Both the position numbers and the translations under genes were made by a program. From Flavobacterium sp. (GTDB taxonomy: Bacteria > Bacteroidota > Bacteroidia > Flavobacteriales > Flavobacteriaceae), in the NCBI RefSeq assembly GCF_039595935.1, contig NZ_JBCNKR010000006.1, positions 3,100,632 to 3,164,631 of the forward strand: 64,000 nucleotides of DNA, read 5' to 3'. This document shows, piece by piece, positions 51,526 through 59,868 of the stretch. The notes under the pieces are model-generated. The model was not told the DNA's origin. It did no database searches and saw only the letters and a program-made list of their open reading frames with translations. Positions within the stretch are counted from its first letter, which is position 1. Each line of letters opens with the position of its first letter.

Positions 51526-53655
51526 TTATTTTATTTTGGCATAAAGCTTATCTTTTTTTAAGTCTTTGAATTGATATTCTTTTTCTTTTAATACATACGA
51601 AGCTGACTGATAGTAGGATATAGTTTCGTTTACTAAATCTTTGTTTACTGTTTTCAGCGGAATTTCATCATAATGTATTTGATATTCAGGAGAAATACCT
51701 GCTTCAGGTTTTAATTTTAATTGAAACTGTTTTATTTGTTGCTTTGGAGATAAAATTGTCAAAACATTATCTTTTATTAAACCTAAATCCTGATAAGTAG
51801 CGATAAAAGCTCTTGATTTATAAGAAGGTTTAAAAACATCCTGACCATAAAATTTGCTGTTGTAATCAAAATGCAGTAAACCGAAAAGCGTAGGCATAAG
51901 ATCAATTTGCGACATTAATTTATTAAACTTTTCAGGTTTTTCATTAGGCATATAAATAAAAGCCGGAATTCTGTATTTATCCAGCGGAAGTTCCGTTTTT
52001 CCAGCACTTGAAGCGCAGTGATCAGCAACAATTACAAAAACCGTGTTATTAAACCAAGGCTGTTTGCGAGCCATATCAAAAAACTTTCTAAGAGCATAAT
52101 CAGTATATTTTACGCCGCCGTCACGGGATTTAATATCGCCCGGAATATCAATTTTATTATTCGGATACGTAAACGGTCTGTGATTACTTACCGTCATAAT
52201 ATGATTAAAGAATGGTTTCTTCTGTTTGGCTTCGCCATTCATTATCTTGATCGCTTTATTGTACATGTCTTCATCACAAACGCCCCAAACATTAGAAAAA
52301 GTAATTTCTTCTGGAGAAAAACTCGATTTGTCGACAATTTCGTAACCGTTGCCAGTATAAAAATCCTGCATATTATCAAAAAAAGCATCTCCGCCGTACA
52401 TAAATTTCACATTATAACCTTTGTCTTTAAAAACGGCTCCTGTAGAAAATTTGTTTTTATTATCATCTCTTTTTACCACACTTTCTCCCGCAGTTGGCGG
52501 AATACATAAAGTTACAGCTTCAAGTCCGCGCACCGTACGGTTTCCGGCTGCGTACAAATTCGTAAACTGAAGACTTTTTTGAGATAAACTGTCTAAAAAC
52601 GGCGTTATGTTATTTTCATTTCCATACGTTTTCATGAAATCGGCACTTAAACTTTCTATGGTAATTAAAACAACATTTTTATGGTTTTCTACAGAATCAT
52701 TAGAGATTTTCTGCATTGTATTTTCTCCCGAAATAGCAGGAAACTGTTTCTGTAAAATAGCAAAAGCTTCCTGATTTGGCATGGTTTTATAAAATTTAAA
52801 ATAGTCTAATTTACTGTTTTCAAAAGCCAGAAAAAATTTGTACAAACCATTAGACTGCAGTTCATTTACAAACACATTTTTTGAATTTTCTGTTTTGGCT
52901 AAACTAGGAATAGCAAAAAGTGATACTATAAATAAAAGACTGTAAAAAACAGATATCTGGATTTTTTCATTAAAAGAAGGAATTTGATCAATATAATTCT
53001 TAGATCTTTTTATAATGAAATACGAAGCAATACCACTCACAAGAAACAGTGCTGAAAATATTGGAATTACCGGATAAGACTGCATAATATTACCAATAAC
53101 TTCATTGGTATAAATAAGATAATTTACAGCAATAAAATTATATTTTACACCAAATTCATTCCAGAAAAAATATTCGCTTAAACCGTTTTGGAGAATCAGC
53201 AAAACGTATAAAAATATCACAAAAGAAAAAAGCCAGAATCTAAACTTTGTTCGCCATTCTGGCAGAAAAAGAAAAAGGGTAAAAAGGGCAGTTTTTAAAC
53301 CGATAAATATTAAAACAATTCGGGGTAAAGCGCCTCCATATTCATCAAAAATGCTTTTTCCTGATAAAACATATAAAAAAGCAGCGATTAAAAATCCCAA
53401 AATAATATAACCAGACGGTTTATTGTATTTTGAATTTGATAAGAAAATAAGGTACAGCCAAAGAAAAGCCGAGGCAATTACAAAAACAAAAAAATCTGAG
53501 ATCAGTCCTAAACCAAAAATCTTTAAGCTTTCGAGGAAACTAAAAGAACTCTGCGTTATAGGATGGAATAATAATACAATTCTAAGCATCAAACTTATTG
53601 AAAAATAGAATATTGCAAGATTATAAAAAGGCGAAAGTTTTTTGTAAAAAGTCAT
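51526..53655 (-). CDS. LTA-synthase-like membrane phosphoglycerol/phosphoethanolamine transferase
   Basis: A 709-residue protein: five predicted transmembrane helices in residues 10-225, then a sulfatase-fold catalytic domain. NVVLITIESLSADFMKTYGNENNITPFLDSL holds the metal Glu, NLYAAGNRTVRGLEAV the nucleophile Thr (NRTVRG), and FVIVADHCASS the distal Asp-His. Gram-negative members transfer a phospho-head group to periplasmic or outer-membrane glycans, not to lipoteichoic acid; the acceptor here is unknown. It has no close partner and is divergent from the two-component pair. Confidence 0.9.
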   Translation of the reverse strand: MTFYKKLSPFYNLAIFYFSISLMLRIVLLFHPITQSSFSFLESLKIFGLGLISDFFVFVIASAFLWLYLIFLSNSKYNKPSGYIILGFLIAAFLYVLSGKSIFDEYGGALPRIVLIFIGLKTALFTLFLFLPEWRTKFRFWLFSFVIFLYVLLILQNGLSEYFFWNEFGVKYNFIAVNYLIYTNEVIGNIMQSYPVIPIFSALFLVSGIASYFIIKRSKNYIDQIPSFNEKIQISVFYSLLFIVSLFAIPSLAKTENSKNVFVNELQSNGLYKFFLAFENSKLDYFKFYKTMPNQEAFAILQKQFPAISGENTMQKISNDSVENHKNVVLITIESLSADFMKTYGNENNITPFLDSLSQKSLQFTNLYAAGNRTVRGLEAVTLCIPPTAGESVVKRDDNKNKFSTGAVFKDKGYNVKFMYGGDAFFDNMQDFYTGNGYEIVDKSSFSPEEITFSNVWGVCDEDMYNKAIKIMNGEAKQKKPFFNHIMTVSNHRPFTYPNNKIDIPGDIKSRDGGVKYTDYALRKFFDMARKQPWFNNTVFVIVADHCASSAGKTELPLDKYRIPAFIYMPNEKPEKFNKLMSQIDLMPTLFGLLHFDYNSKFYGQDVFKPSYKSRAFIATYQDLGLIKDNVLTILSPKQQIKQFQLKLKPEAGISPEYQIHYDEIPLKTVNKDLVNETISYYQSASYVLKEKEYQFKDLKKDKLYAKIK

Positions 53656-53805
53656 GGTGTTTATTTTTTACAAAATTAATTTCGAATTATGAATGCCAGA
53701 TTAAGTTAGGCTTTTACCTTGCTTAGCTTAAACTTAATCTTTGCTTAAGAAGTAGTGATTTGATCTATTGATGTGATTTTAAGTCATTTCTGAGCTTTAA
53801 ATTTC

Positions 53806-53814
53806 TATCTTTGA
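53806..53814 (+). promoter_or_regulatory. -7 promoter element of the two-component operon
   Basis: TATCTTTGA fits TAnnTTTGC at eight of nine positions. It contains the TTG that would otherwise open the response-regulator frame at 53811, which supports the ATG at 53856 as start. Confidence 0.5.
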
Positions 53815-53855
53815 AGAATAAAAGAGATACAAATCTTGGAGTAAAAATAAACGAT

Positions 53856-54521
53856 ATGCATATTTTAATTGTTGAAGACGAACTGGGAATTGTTCAGTTT
53901 TTAGAACAAGGACTTCGCGAAGAAGGCTATTTGGTTACAACGGCAAATGATGGTTCAAAAGGTTTTGAATTAGTTCAAAATCATAAATTTGATTTGATTT
54001 TACTTGATTGGATGCTGCCTAAAATTAACGGACTTGATTTATGCAAAGCAATTAGAATTAAAGACAGCAAAACCCCAATTATTTTTTTAACCGCAAAAGA
54101 TACAGTTCAGGAAACTATCGAAGGACTCAAAGCCGGGGCCAATGATTATATCAAAAAGCCATTTAGTTTTGAAGAACTGGTTGAAAGAATTAAAGTGCAT
54201 TTTCGTCATAAAGGAGGAACAGAAAAGCTTACTTTAGGTACCATAACAATTGATCTTTCTAAACATATTGTTTTAAAAAATGACGAAGAAATTGCTCTAA
54301 CGCAAAGAGAATTTGAATTACTGACGTATTTAATTAGAAATAAAGGAAAAGTATGCACCCGAAACCAAATTTTAAAAGATGTTTGGGAAATTAATTTTGA
54401 ATACGATACCGGTGTTATTGATGTTTTTATGAATGCTATTCGTAAAAAACTCAACCTGAAAATTGAAGAAGATTATATAAAAACCATAAGAAGCGTAGGT
54501 TATATTGCTAACGAATTATAA
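53856..54521 (+). CDS. OmpR-family response regulator
   Basis: A 221-residue regulator, MHILIVEDELGIVQFLEQGL..., with receiver-domain Asp at residue 51 (LLDWMLPK), Thr/Lys switch residues (FLTAKDT, YIKKPF) and a winged-helix DNA-binding domain (LTQREFELLTYLIRNKGKVCTRNQIL...VDVFMNAIRKK). The start is placed after a promoter element that overlaps the longer frame. Its stop codon abuts the kinase ATG (no gap), so the two are one operon. The target genes are unknown. Confidence 0.93.
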   Translation: MHILIVEDELGIVQFLEQGLREEGYLVTTANDGSKGFELVQNHKFDLILLDWMLPKINGLDLCKAIRIKDSKTPIIFLTAKDTVQETIEGLKAGANDYIKKPFSFEELVERIKVHFRHKGGTEKLTLGTITIDLSKHIVLKNDEEIALTQREFELLTYLIRNKGKVCTRNQILKDVWEINFEYDTGVIDVFMNAIRKKLNLKIEEDYIKTIRSVGYIANEL

Positions 54522-55922
54522 ATGAATCCACTTTCCTTTAAAAACAGAATTGCCTTAAATTATATCATAACGACCGGACTTCTTATTCTGATTGTGTTTT
54601 CGGTTATATATTCTATTGTAAAACATACCGTTTACAGTCATATCGATGAAAAAATCAAAGTAGAAATTCAAAATCATTTAGACGAAATCAAAGTCGAAAA
54701 CGGAAAAGTGATTCTTATTGATGAAGAAGAATGGGATGAACGTGAACACAATACAGTAGATGTAAACCCGGTATTTGTTGAGTTTTTGGATTTAAATAAA
54801 AAAATTATTGAAAAAGCGCCTAATTTAAAAACCCAAACGCTCGAATTTCATGATTCGGTTATGAATAATCAGCTTTTTGATACCAAAATGGGAGATCATG
54901 CCATTCGTCAGATTCAGGTTGAACTAAATGTGCAAAACAAGAAATTTGGATATATAATCATAGCAATGTCATTAGCTGATTCAAAAATGGTTTTAAATAA
55001 CCTTTTTGATATTATGAGTTTATCTTTTCTGGGTATTTTAATCTTATTGTTTTTTATTGCCCGTTTTTTTGCCGGCAGAAGTATTAAACCGATAAATGCA
55101 ATAATAAACACTTCAGAAGTTATTACAAAAGACAATTTAAAAGCCAGGATTCCTCTGCCCAGAACACGTGACGAATTGTATACACTTTCTGATACCATAA
55201 ATAATTTATTAAACAGAATTGAAGACGCTATAGAACGTGAAAAACAGTTTACATCTGACGCTTCGCATGAGTTAAGAACGCCTCTAACAGTCATTAAAGG
55301 AACACTTGAAGTGCTTATTCGTAAACCCAGAGATAATAAGGAATACGAAGATAAAATTAACTATTGTATTAATGAAGTAGATCATTTGAATATGCTCGTA
55401 GATCAGCTATTGACAATGGCAAGATTTGAGAATCAAAAACAGCAGGTTAACGAAGAAACGGTGTATTTAAATTCGGTAATTTTAGACGTTCTGACTTTAA
55501 ATTCAGAGAAAATTAAAGCCAAAAACCTAAACGTAAAATTTGATGCCGGAACTAATTTTTACATTCAATCTGATAATTTTTTAGTAATAACCATATTTAG
55601 AAATATTATTTCAAATGCTGTTAAATATACAAATGCGGGTGAAGAAATATCAATTCTTCTTTTTAAAGAAGGTGCCAGTATAATTTGTAAAATTTCAGAC
55701 AAAGGAATTGGTATTGCAAAAGCTGATTTAGAAATGATTTTCAATCCGTTTTTTAGAGCAAATCATACGAATCATCCTGAAATTAAAGGCGTTGGTTTAG
55801 GATTGTCTATTGTAAAAAGAATTACTGAACTGCTTCATATTAAGTTTAAAATCGAAAGCGAAATAGGACAGGGAACAACCGTAACTTTAGGATTTAATGA
55901 GGATTTGAAAACGTTATCGTAA
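54522..55922 (+). CDS. Sensor histidine kinase
   Basis: A 466-residue kinase: transmembrane helix near residues 13-33, a periplasmic sensor of about 130 residues, a second helix around 166-186, a HAMP domain (RSIKPINAIINTSEVITKDNLKARIP), dimerisation H-box SDASHELRTPLTVIKG (His about residue 249), N-box FRNIISNAVKYTNAGE and G-boxes DKGIGIAKAD and GVGLGLSIVKRI. It would phosphorylate the upstream regulator in response to an unknown envelope signal. The sensor domain is acidic. Start ATG follows the regulator's stop directly. Confidence 0.94.
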   Translation: MNPLSFKNRIALNYIITTGLLILIVFSVIYSIVKHTVYSHIDEKIKVEIQNHLDEIKVENGKVILIDEEEWDEREHNTVDVNPVFVEFLDLNKKIIEKAPNLKTQTLEFHDSVMNNQLFDTKMGDHAIRQIQVELNVQNKKFGYIIIAMSLADSKMVLNNLFDIMSLSFLGILILLFFIARFFAGRSIKPINAIINTSEVITKDNLKARIPLPRTRDELYTLSDTINNLLNRIEDAIEREKQFTSDASHELRTPLTVIKGTLEVLIRKPRDNKEYEDKINYCINEVDHLNMLVDQLLTMARFENQKQQVNEETVYLNSVILDVLTLNSEKIKAKNLNVKFDAGTNFYIQSDNFLVITIFRNIISNAVKYTNAGEEISILLFKEGASIICKISDKGIGIAKADLEMIFNPFFRANHTNHPEIKGVGLGLSIVKRITELLHIKFKIESEIGQGTTVTLGFNEDLKTLS

Positions 55923-55938
55923 ATTGAAAATTTTCAAT
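55923..55938. repeat. Perfect 16-bp palindrome after the kinase gene
   Basis: ATTGAAAATTTTCAAT is fully self-complementary without a loop. It lies right after the kinase stop codon; a T8 run follows about 20 bases later, but the palindrome itself is not a typical terminator stem. Confidence 0.5.
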
Positions 55939-56019
55939 AGAAAAGCGGCTTCATATTTTTTTTAACAATAAACTATCGTTAAGTTATATTAAAAATTGCT
56001 TTTTTATGAAATTAACTAG

Positions 56020-56028
56020 TATATTTGC
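56020..56028 (+). promoter_or_regulatory. -7 promoter element of the his operon
   Basis: TATATTTGC is an exact TAnnTTTGC match, 35 bases before the leader-peptide ATG, with a TTG 21 bases upstream as a possible -33 element. Confidence 0.7.
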
Positions 56029-56062
56029 ATCCGAATCAAAGAATTATAAAACAAACCAAACA

Positions 56063-56122
56063 ATGATTTCAAATCAATTACATCATCATCATTTACATTA
56101 TTGCTCTCAAGCGATGTGTTAA
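56063..56122 (+). CDS. hisL: his operon leader peptide (MISNQLHHHHLHYCSQAMC)
   Basis: A 19-residue open frame with four consecutive His codons, then Leu and a fifth His, located between a strong promoter and a terminator just upstream of hisG. Such His-rich leader peptides sense charged tRNA-His: a ribosome stalled at the His codons lets an antiterminator form, and fast translation lets the terminator form. The frame is too short for ordinary gene calling. Conservation of the Cys/Met end is unknown to me. Identity is strongly supported by the operon that follows. Confidence 0.88.
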   Translation: MISNQLHHHHLHYCSQAMC

Positions 56123-56149
56123 TGGTATGCGTGTAAATCATCATATTTT

Positions 56150-56183
56150 AAAACCCGTTTGAGTACATCAAACGGGTTTTTTT
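56150..56183 (+). promoter_or_regulatory. his attenuator terminator
   Basis: AAAACCCGTTTGA (56150-56162) pairs perfectly with TCAAACGGGTTTT (56168-56180), loop GTACA, followed by more T. It is a strong rho-independent terminator between leader peptide and hisG. I could not identify one clear antiterminator, but the stretch 56110-56149 (GTGTTAATGG, ATGCGTGTAAATCATCAT) offers partial alternatives to the stem. Confidence 0.85.
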
Positions 56184-56230
56184 ATACCAATTCTTTGTAC
56201 TCAAACTATTAATCAAACAACAACTAAAAA

Positions 56231-57088
56231 ATGAGTACTTTAAAAATTGCAATTCAAAAATCTGGTCGTTTAAACGAAGACAGTATTCAAATCCTGAAAG
56301 ATTGTGGTATTTCAATTAACAACGGAATCGATCAGTTAAAAGCCGAAGCTTCAAATTTTCCTCTTGAAGTTCTATACCTTAGAAATTCAGATATTCCGCA
56401 ATACTTAATCGACGGAGTAGTAGATTTAGCTATTGTTGGCGACAACCTTTTGGTAGAAAAAGGAAAAAATATCGAAGTCGTACAGCGATTAGGATTCTCT
56501 AAATGTAAAGTTTCAGTAGCGGTTCCTAAAACATTTGAATACAATTCAATACAAGATTTGGCAAATCTGCGAATCGCAACTTCTTACCCAAACACGGTAA
56601 CCGAATATTTCAGCTCTTTCGGACTTACAGTTGATATTCACCAAATTTCAGGTTCTGTAGAAATTGCACCAAATATAGGTCTTGCAGATGCTATAGTTGA
56701 TATCGTGTCAAGCGGAAGTACTTTATTCAAAAATAACCTGAAAGAAGTTGAAGTTATTCTGAAAAGTGAGGCAGTTTTGGCAGTTTCTCCTAAAGTTTCT
56801 CCTGAAATTCAAAAACACATTGACACGTTAAAATTCAGAATTCAGTCTGTTTTAAGAGCAAGAAATTCAAAGTATATTTTAATGAATATTCCAAATGAGA
56901 AAATCGACGCAGTTGGAAAAATCCTTCCAGTTTTAAGAAGCTTAACCGTTCTGCCATTAGCTCAGGAAGGCTGGAGCAGTGTGCACTCTGTAATTGACAA
57001 AGACACTTTTTGGGATGTAATCGACCAATTAAAAGAAGTAGGAGCAGAAGGAATTTTAGTTTGCCCAATTGAGAAAATGGTTCTTTAA
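56231..57088 (+). CDS. hisG: ATP phosphoribosyltransferase, long form
   Basis: A 285-residue enzyme with LKIAIQKSGRLNEDSIQILKDCGI, DGVVDLAIVGDNLL, LRIATSYPNTVTEYF and the phosphoribosyl-binding LADAIVDIVSSGSTLFKNNL. The C-terminal about 75 residues (LPVLRSLTVLPLAQEGWSSVHSVIDKDTFWDVIDQLKEVGAEGILVCPIEKMV) are the ACT-like domain of the long, feedback-regulated form that does not need HisZ. It commits ATP and PRPP to histidine. First gene of hisGDCBHAFIE, under the attenuator. Confidence 0.97.
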   Translation: MSTLKIAIQKSGRLNEDSIQILKDCGISINNGIDQLKAEASNFPLEVLYLRNSDIPQYLIDGVVDLAIVGDNLLVEKGKNIEVVQRLGFSKCKVSVAVPKTFEYNSIQDLANLRIATSYPNTVTEYFSSFGLTVDIHQISGSVEIAPNIGLADAIVDIVSSGSTLFKNNLKEVEVILKSEAVLAVSPKVSPEIQKHIDTLKFRIQSVLRARNSKYILMNIPNEKIDAVGKILPVLRSLTVLPLAQEGWSSVHSVIDKDTFWDVIDQLKEVGAEGILVCPIEKMVL

Positions 57089-57100
57089 AGTGCTTCGCAC

Positions 57101-57284
57101 GCTTTAGGCAGTAAGCAATAGGCTTTAAGCTTTAAGCATGAAGAACATCAAATTTCAATTGAAGACAACAGCTTTGCGAACTTAATATTTTTCAATATAA
57201 AGAAGAGAAAAAAGCCTTGCGAACTTTGCGTTAAAAAAACACAACGATAATAAAGCCTAATGCCTACAGCTTATAGCCTAAAGC
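57101..57284. repeat. hisG-hisD spacer: nested GCTTTAGGC/GCCTAAAGC inverted repeats
   Basis: GCTTTAGGC (57101-57109) pairs with GCCTAAAGC (57276-57284), and inside it AGGCTTTA (57120-57127) with TAAAGCCT (57251-57258). The middle has TTTGCGAACTT as direct word repeats. The spacer is 214 bases, long for a his operon, and holds no gene. Confidence 0.7.
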
Positions 57285-57302
57285 AAAAAAAAGCATAAAA
57301 AT

Positions 57303-58586
57303 ATGAATAAAATAAACAATCCAAAACCAGATACATGGTCTGAAATATTAAAAAGACCAACCCAAACTATTGATGATATTGAAGTTACAGTAAAAGAAAT
57401 CTTCAAAGAAGTTCAGAAAAAAGGAGATGAAGCTGTGGCAAAATATACTTCAATTTTTGATGGAATTTCGTTAGAAAATTATCAGGTAACCGAAGAAGAA
57501 ATAAAAGAAGCAATTAGTTTGATTCCGAATGAATTAAAAGAATCAATTCAGTTAGCAAAAAATAATATTTATAAATTTCACAGCGCTCAGAAAACTAACA
57601 AAATTGAAGTTGAAACGATCGATGGTGTAAACTGCTGGCAGGAAAAAAGACCAATTCAAAAAATTGGATTGTATATTCCGGGCGGAACAGCGCCTTTATT
57701 TTCAACCGTTTTAATGCTGGCGGTTCCTGCAGAAATTGCGGGCTGTAAAGAAATTGTATTGTGTTCTCCGCCAGATAAAAAAGGAAAAATAAATCCAGCG
57801 ATTTTATACGCAGCAAATTTATGCGGAGTAACAAAAATCTTAAAAGTTGGAGGGATTCAGGCCATTGCCGGAATGACATTTGGAACGCAGTCAATTCCAA
57901 AAGTATATAAGATTTTCGGACCAGGAAATCAATTTGTGACGGTGGCAAAACAATTGGCAACGCAATTTGGAGTGGCAATCGATATGCCGGCCGGCCCATC
58001 AGAATTATTAATTGTGGCTGATGATACTGCAGTTCCGGCTTTTGTAGCTTCGGATTTATTATCGCAGGCAGAACACGGAACAGATAGTCAGGTAATTTTA
58101 GTTTCTACTTCAAAAAAACTAATTGATGATGTTGAGAAAGAAATCCAATCACAGTTAGAAGTACTGCCAAGAAAAGCAATCGCTGAAAAAGCAATCGAAA
58201 ATTCGAAATTAATTTATGTTGAAAATGATCAGATTGCTTTAGATTTAATCAATGAATATGGTCCTGAACACTTTATAATCTGTTCAGAATACGATGATTT
58301 CTACTGCAATGGAATTGTAAATGCGGGTTCAGTTTTTATCGGAAATTATACTCCAGAAAGTGCGGGAGATTATGCCTCAGGAACCAATCATACTCTGCCA
58401 ACAAATGGTTATGCGAAGAATTACAGCGGTGTAAACTTAGATAGTTTCATGAAATCAATGACGTTTCAGAAAATTTCTAAAGAAGGAATTCAAAATATTG
58501 GAAAAGCTATAGAATTGATGGCTGAAGCCGAAGGATTACGAGCGCATAAAAATGCAGTAACCTTAAGATTGAAGAGTTTAAAATAA
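57303..58586 (+). CDS. hisD: Histidinol dehydrogenase
   Basis: A 427-residue enzyme: LYIPGGTAPLFSTVLMLAVPAEIAGCKEIVLCSPP, KVYKIFGPGNQFVTVAKQL, MPAGPSELLIVAD, AEHGTDSQVILVS and GPEHFIICSEYDD with SGTNHTLPTNGYA, the zinc and catalytic regions of HisD. It oxidises histidinol to histidine in two NAD-dependent steps. Length is typical. One of eight his genes in the standard order. Confidence 0.97.
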   Translation: MNKINNPKPDTWSEILKRPTQTIDDIEVTVKEIFKEVQKKGDEAVAKYTSIFDGISLENYQVTEEEIKEAISLIPNELKESIQLAKNNIYKFHSAQKTNKIEVETIDGVNCWQEKRPIQKIGLYIPGGTAPLFSTVLMLAVPAEIAGCKEIVLCSPPDKKGKINPAILYAANLCGVTKILKVGGIQAIAGMTFGTQSIPKVYKIFGPGNQFVTVAKQLATQFGVAIDMPAGPSELLIVADDTAVPAFVASDLLSQAEHGTDSQVILVSTSKKLIDDVEKEIQSQLEVLPRKAIAEKAIENSKLIYVENDQIALDLINEYGPEHFIICSEYDDFYCNGIVNAGSVFIGNYTPESAGDYASGTNHTLPTNGYAKNYSGVNLDSFMKSMTFQKISKEGIQNIGKAIELMAEAEGLRAHKNAVTLRLKSLK

Positions 58587-58589
58587 AAG

Positions 58590-58672
58590 ACAAAGAAAGA
58601 TGAAAGAGGCAAGAACCAAGATTTTAATAAAGTCTTTCTTCTTGAATCTTGTTTCTTTCTTCTTAAAAAATA
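58590..58672. repeat. hisD-hisC spacer: AAGAAAGA.../CTTGTTTCTTTCTTCTT word repeat
   Basis: A purine-rich left half (GACAAAGAAAGATGAAAGAG, CAAGAACCAAGATT) faces a pyrimidine-rich right half (TCTTTCTTCTTGAATCTTG, TTTCTTTCTTCTT) as an imperfect palindrome. The same word family occurs at 3934-4013 and at 63353-63385. It carries an in-frame ATG (58600) that falsely extends hisC. Confidence 0.6.
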
Positions 58673-58677
58673 AAAAA

Positions 58678-59724
58678 ATGAAATTCGATATAAATACAAT
58701 AACACGTGAAAACGTAAAATCTTTAAAACCGTATTCTTCTGCGAGAGATGAGTTTGAGGATTTTGACACAGCCGATATGATTTTTCTGGATGCCAACGAA
58801 AATCCATATCAAAATGGTGTGAATCGTTATCCGGATCCGCAGCAGAATTCAGTTAAAGCTATTTTAGCCAAAAACAATAATACGAAACAAAGCCAGATTT
58901 TGTTAGGAAACGGAAGTGATGAAGTTTTAGATTTACTTTTCAGGGCTTTCTGCGAACCTAAAAAAGACAATATTATTTCGCTTCCGCCAACATACGGAAT
59001 GTATGGTGTTTTGGCAAACATCAACGCTGTTGAAAACAGAGAAGTTTTGCTGACAAATGATTTTCAGCCACAAGTTGAAAGGATTTTAGAAACAGTTGAC
59101 GAGAATACAAAAATCATTTTTTTATGTTCGCCAAATAACCCAACAGGAAATTCTTTTTCAGATGAAAGTGTGGTGAAGCTGCTTCAAAACTTTAAAGGTT
59201 TAGTTGTAATTGATGAAGCCTATATTGATTTTTCGGATAAAGAAAGCTGGCTGACAGAAATTGATGAATATCCGAATTTAGTAATTACGCAGACACTTTC
59301 AAAAGCCTACGGTTTAGCTGGAATTCGTTTAGGAATTTGCTATGCATCTGAAGAAGTAATTTCGGTTTTAAATAAAATTAAACCGCCTTATAACGTAAAC
59401 GAATTAACGCAGCAAAAAGCTAAGGAGCGTTTAAAAGATTCAGATAAAATAAAACAAGAAATAGCTTCTATTATTGAGCAAAGAGAAGAATTGCTTAAAG
59501 TGTTACTTGAAGTAGATTTTGTTGAGAAAGTATATCCCACAGAAGCTAATTTTATCTTGGCAAAAGTAGATGATGCGAATAAAAGATACGATCAATTAAT
59601 CGAAAAGGGAATCGTTATTCGCAACAGAACAACACAGCCTTTATGTGAAAATTGCCTTCGTTTTACAATTGGAACAAAAGAAGAAAATACGGTTGTAATT
59701 AGAGAATTGAAATTATTGAACTAG
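58678..59724 (+). CDS. hisC: Histidinol-phosphate aminotransferase
   Basis: A 348-residue fold-type I PLP enzyme: FDTADMIFLDANENPYQNGVNRYPDP, LGNGSDEVLDLLFRAFCEP, FLCSPNNPTGNSF, VVIDEAYIDFS and TQTLSKAYGLAGIRLG with the PLP-binding Lys. It makes histidinol phosphate from imidazole-acetol phosphate. I begin at the ATG of MKFDINTITRENVKSL, because the longer frame runs through a spacer repeat. Confidence 0.96.
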   Translation: MKFDINTITRENVKSLKPYSSARDEFEDFDTADMIFLDANENPYQNGVNRYPDPQQNSVKAILAKNNNTKQSQILLGNGSDEVLDLLFRAFCEPKKDNIISLPPTYGMYGVLANINAVENREVLLTNDFQPQVERILETVDENTKIIFLCSPNNPTGNSFSDESVVKLLQNFKGLVVIDEAYIDFSDKESWLTEIDEYPNLVITQTLSKAYGLAGIRLGICYASEEVISVLNKIKPPYNVNELTQQKAKERLKDSDKIKQEIASIIEQREELLKVLLEVDFVEKVYPTEANFILAKVDDANKRYDQLIEKGIVIRNRTTQPLCENCLRFTIGTKEENTVVIRELKLLN

Positions 59725-59733
59725 AAATTATTA

Positions 59734-59855
59734 GCCACAGATTAGAAAGATTAAAATGATTTCTTTCTGTGCGTGATTTTTAGCCACGAATTAAATTAGA
59801 GGAATTCGTGAATTTGTGGCTAAAAAAAATCATATTAATCTATGAAATCTGCGGC
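59734..59855. repeat. hisC-hisB spacer: interleaved GCCAC/GTGGC inverted repeats
   Basis: TTTTTAGCCAC (59777-59787) pairs with GTGGCTAAAAA (59816-59826), CACGAATT (59785-59792) with AATTCGTG (59803-59810), and GCCACAGATT (59734-59743) with 59846-59855 at 9 of 10 positions. The first two stems share the bases CAC. Its word CCACAGATT is shared with 23667-23735. Confidence 0.75.
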
Positions 59856-59868
59856 AAAACAAAAAAAT

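Noticed and set aside
55923..55938. Palindrome as kinase terminator
   Set aside because: It has no loop and no T-run directly after it; kept only as a palindrome.
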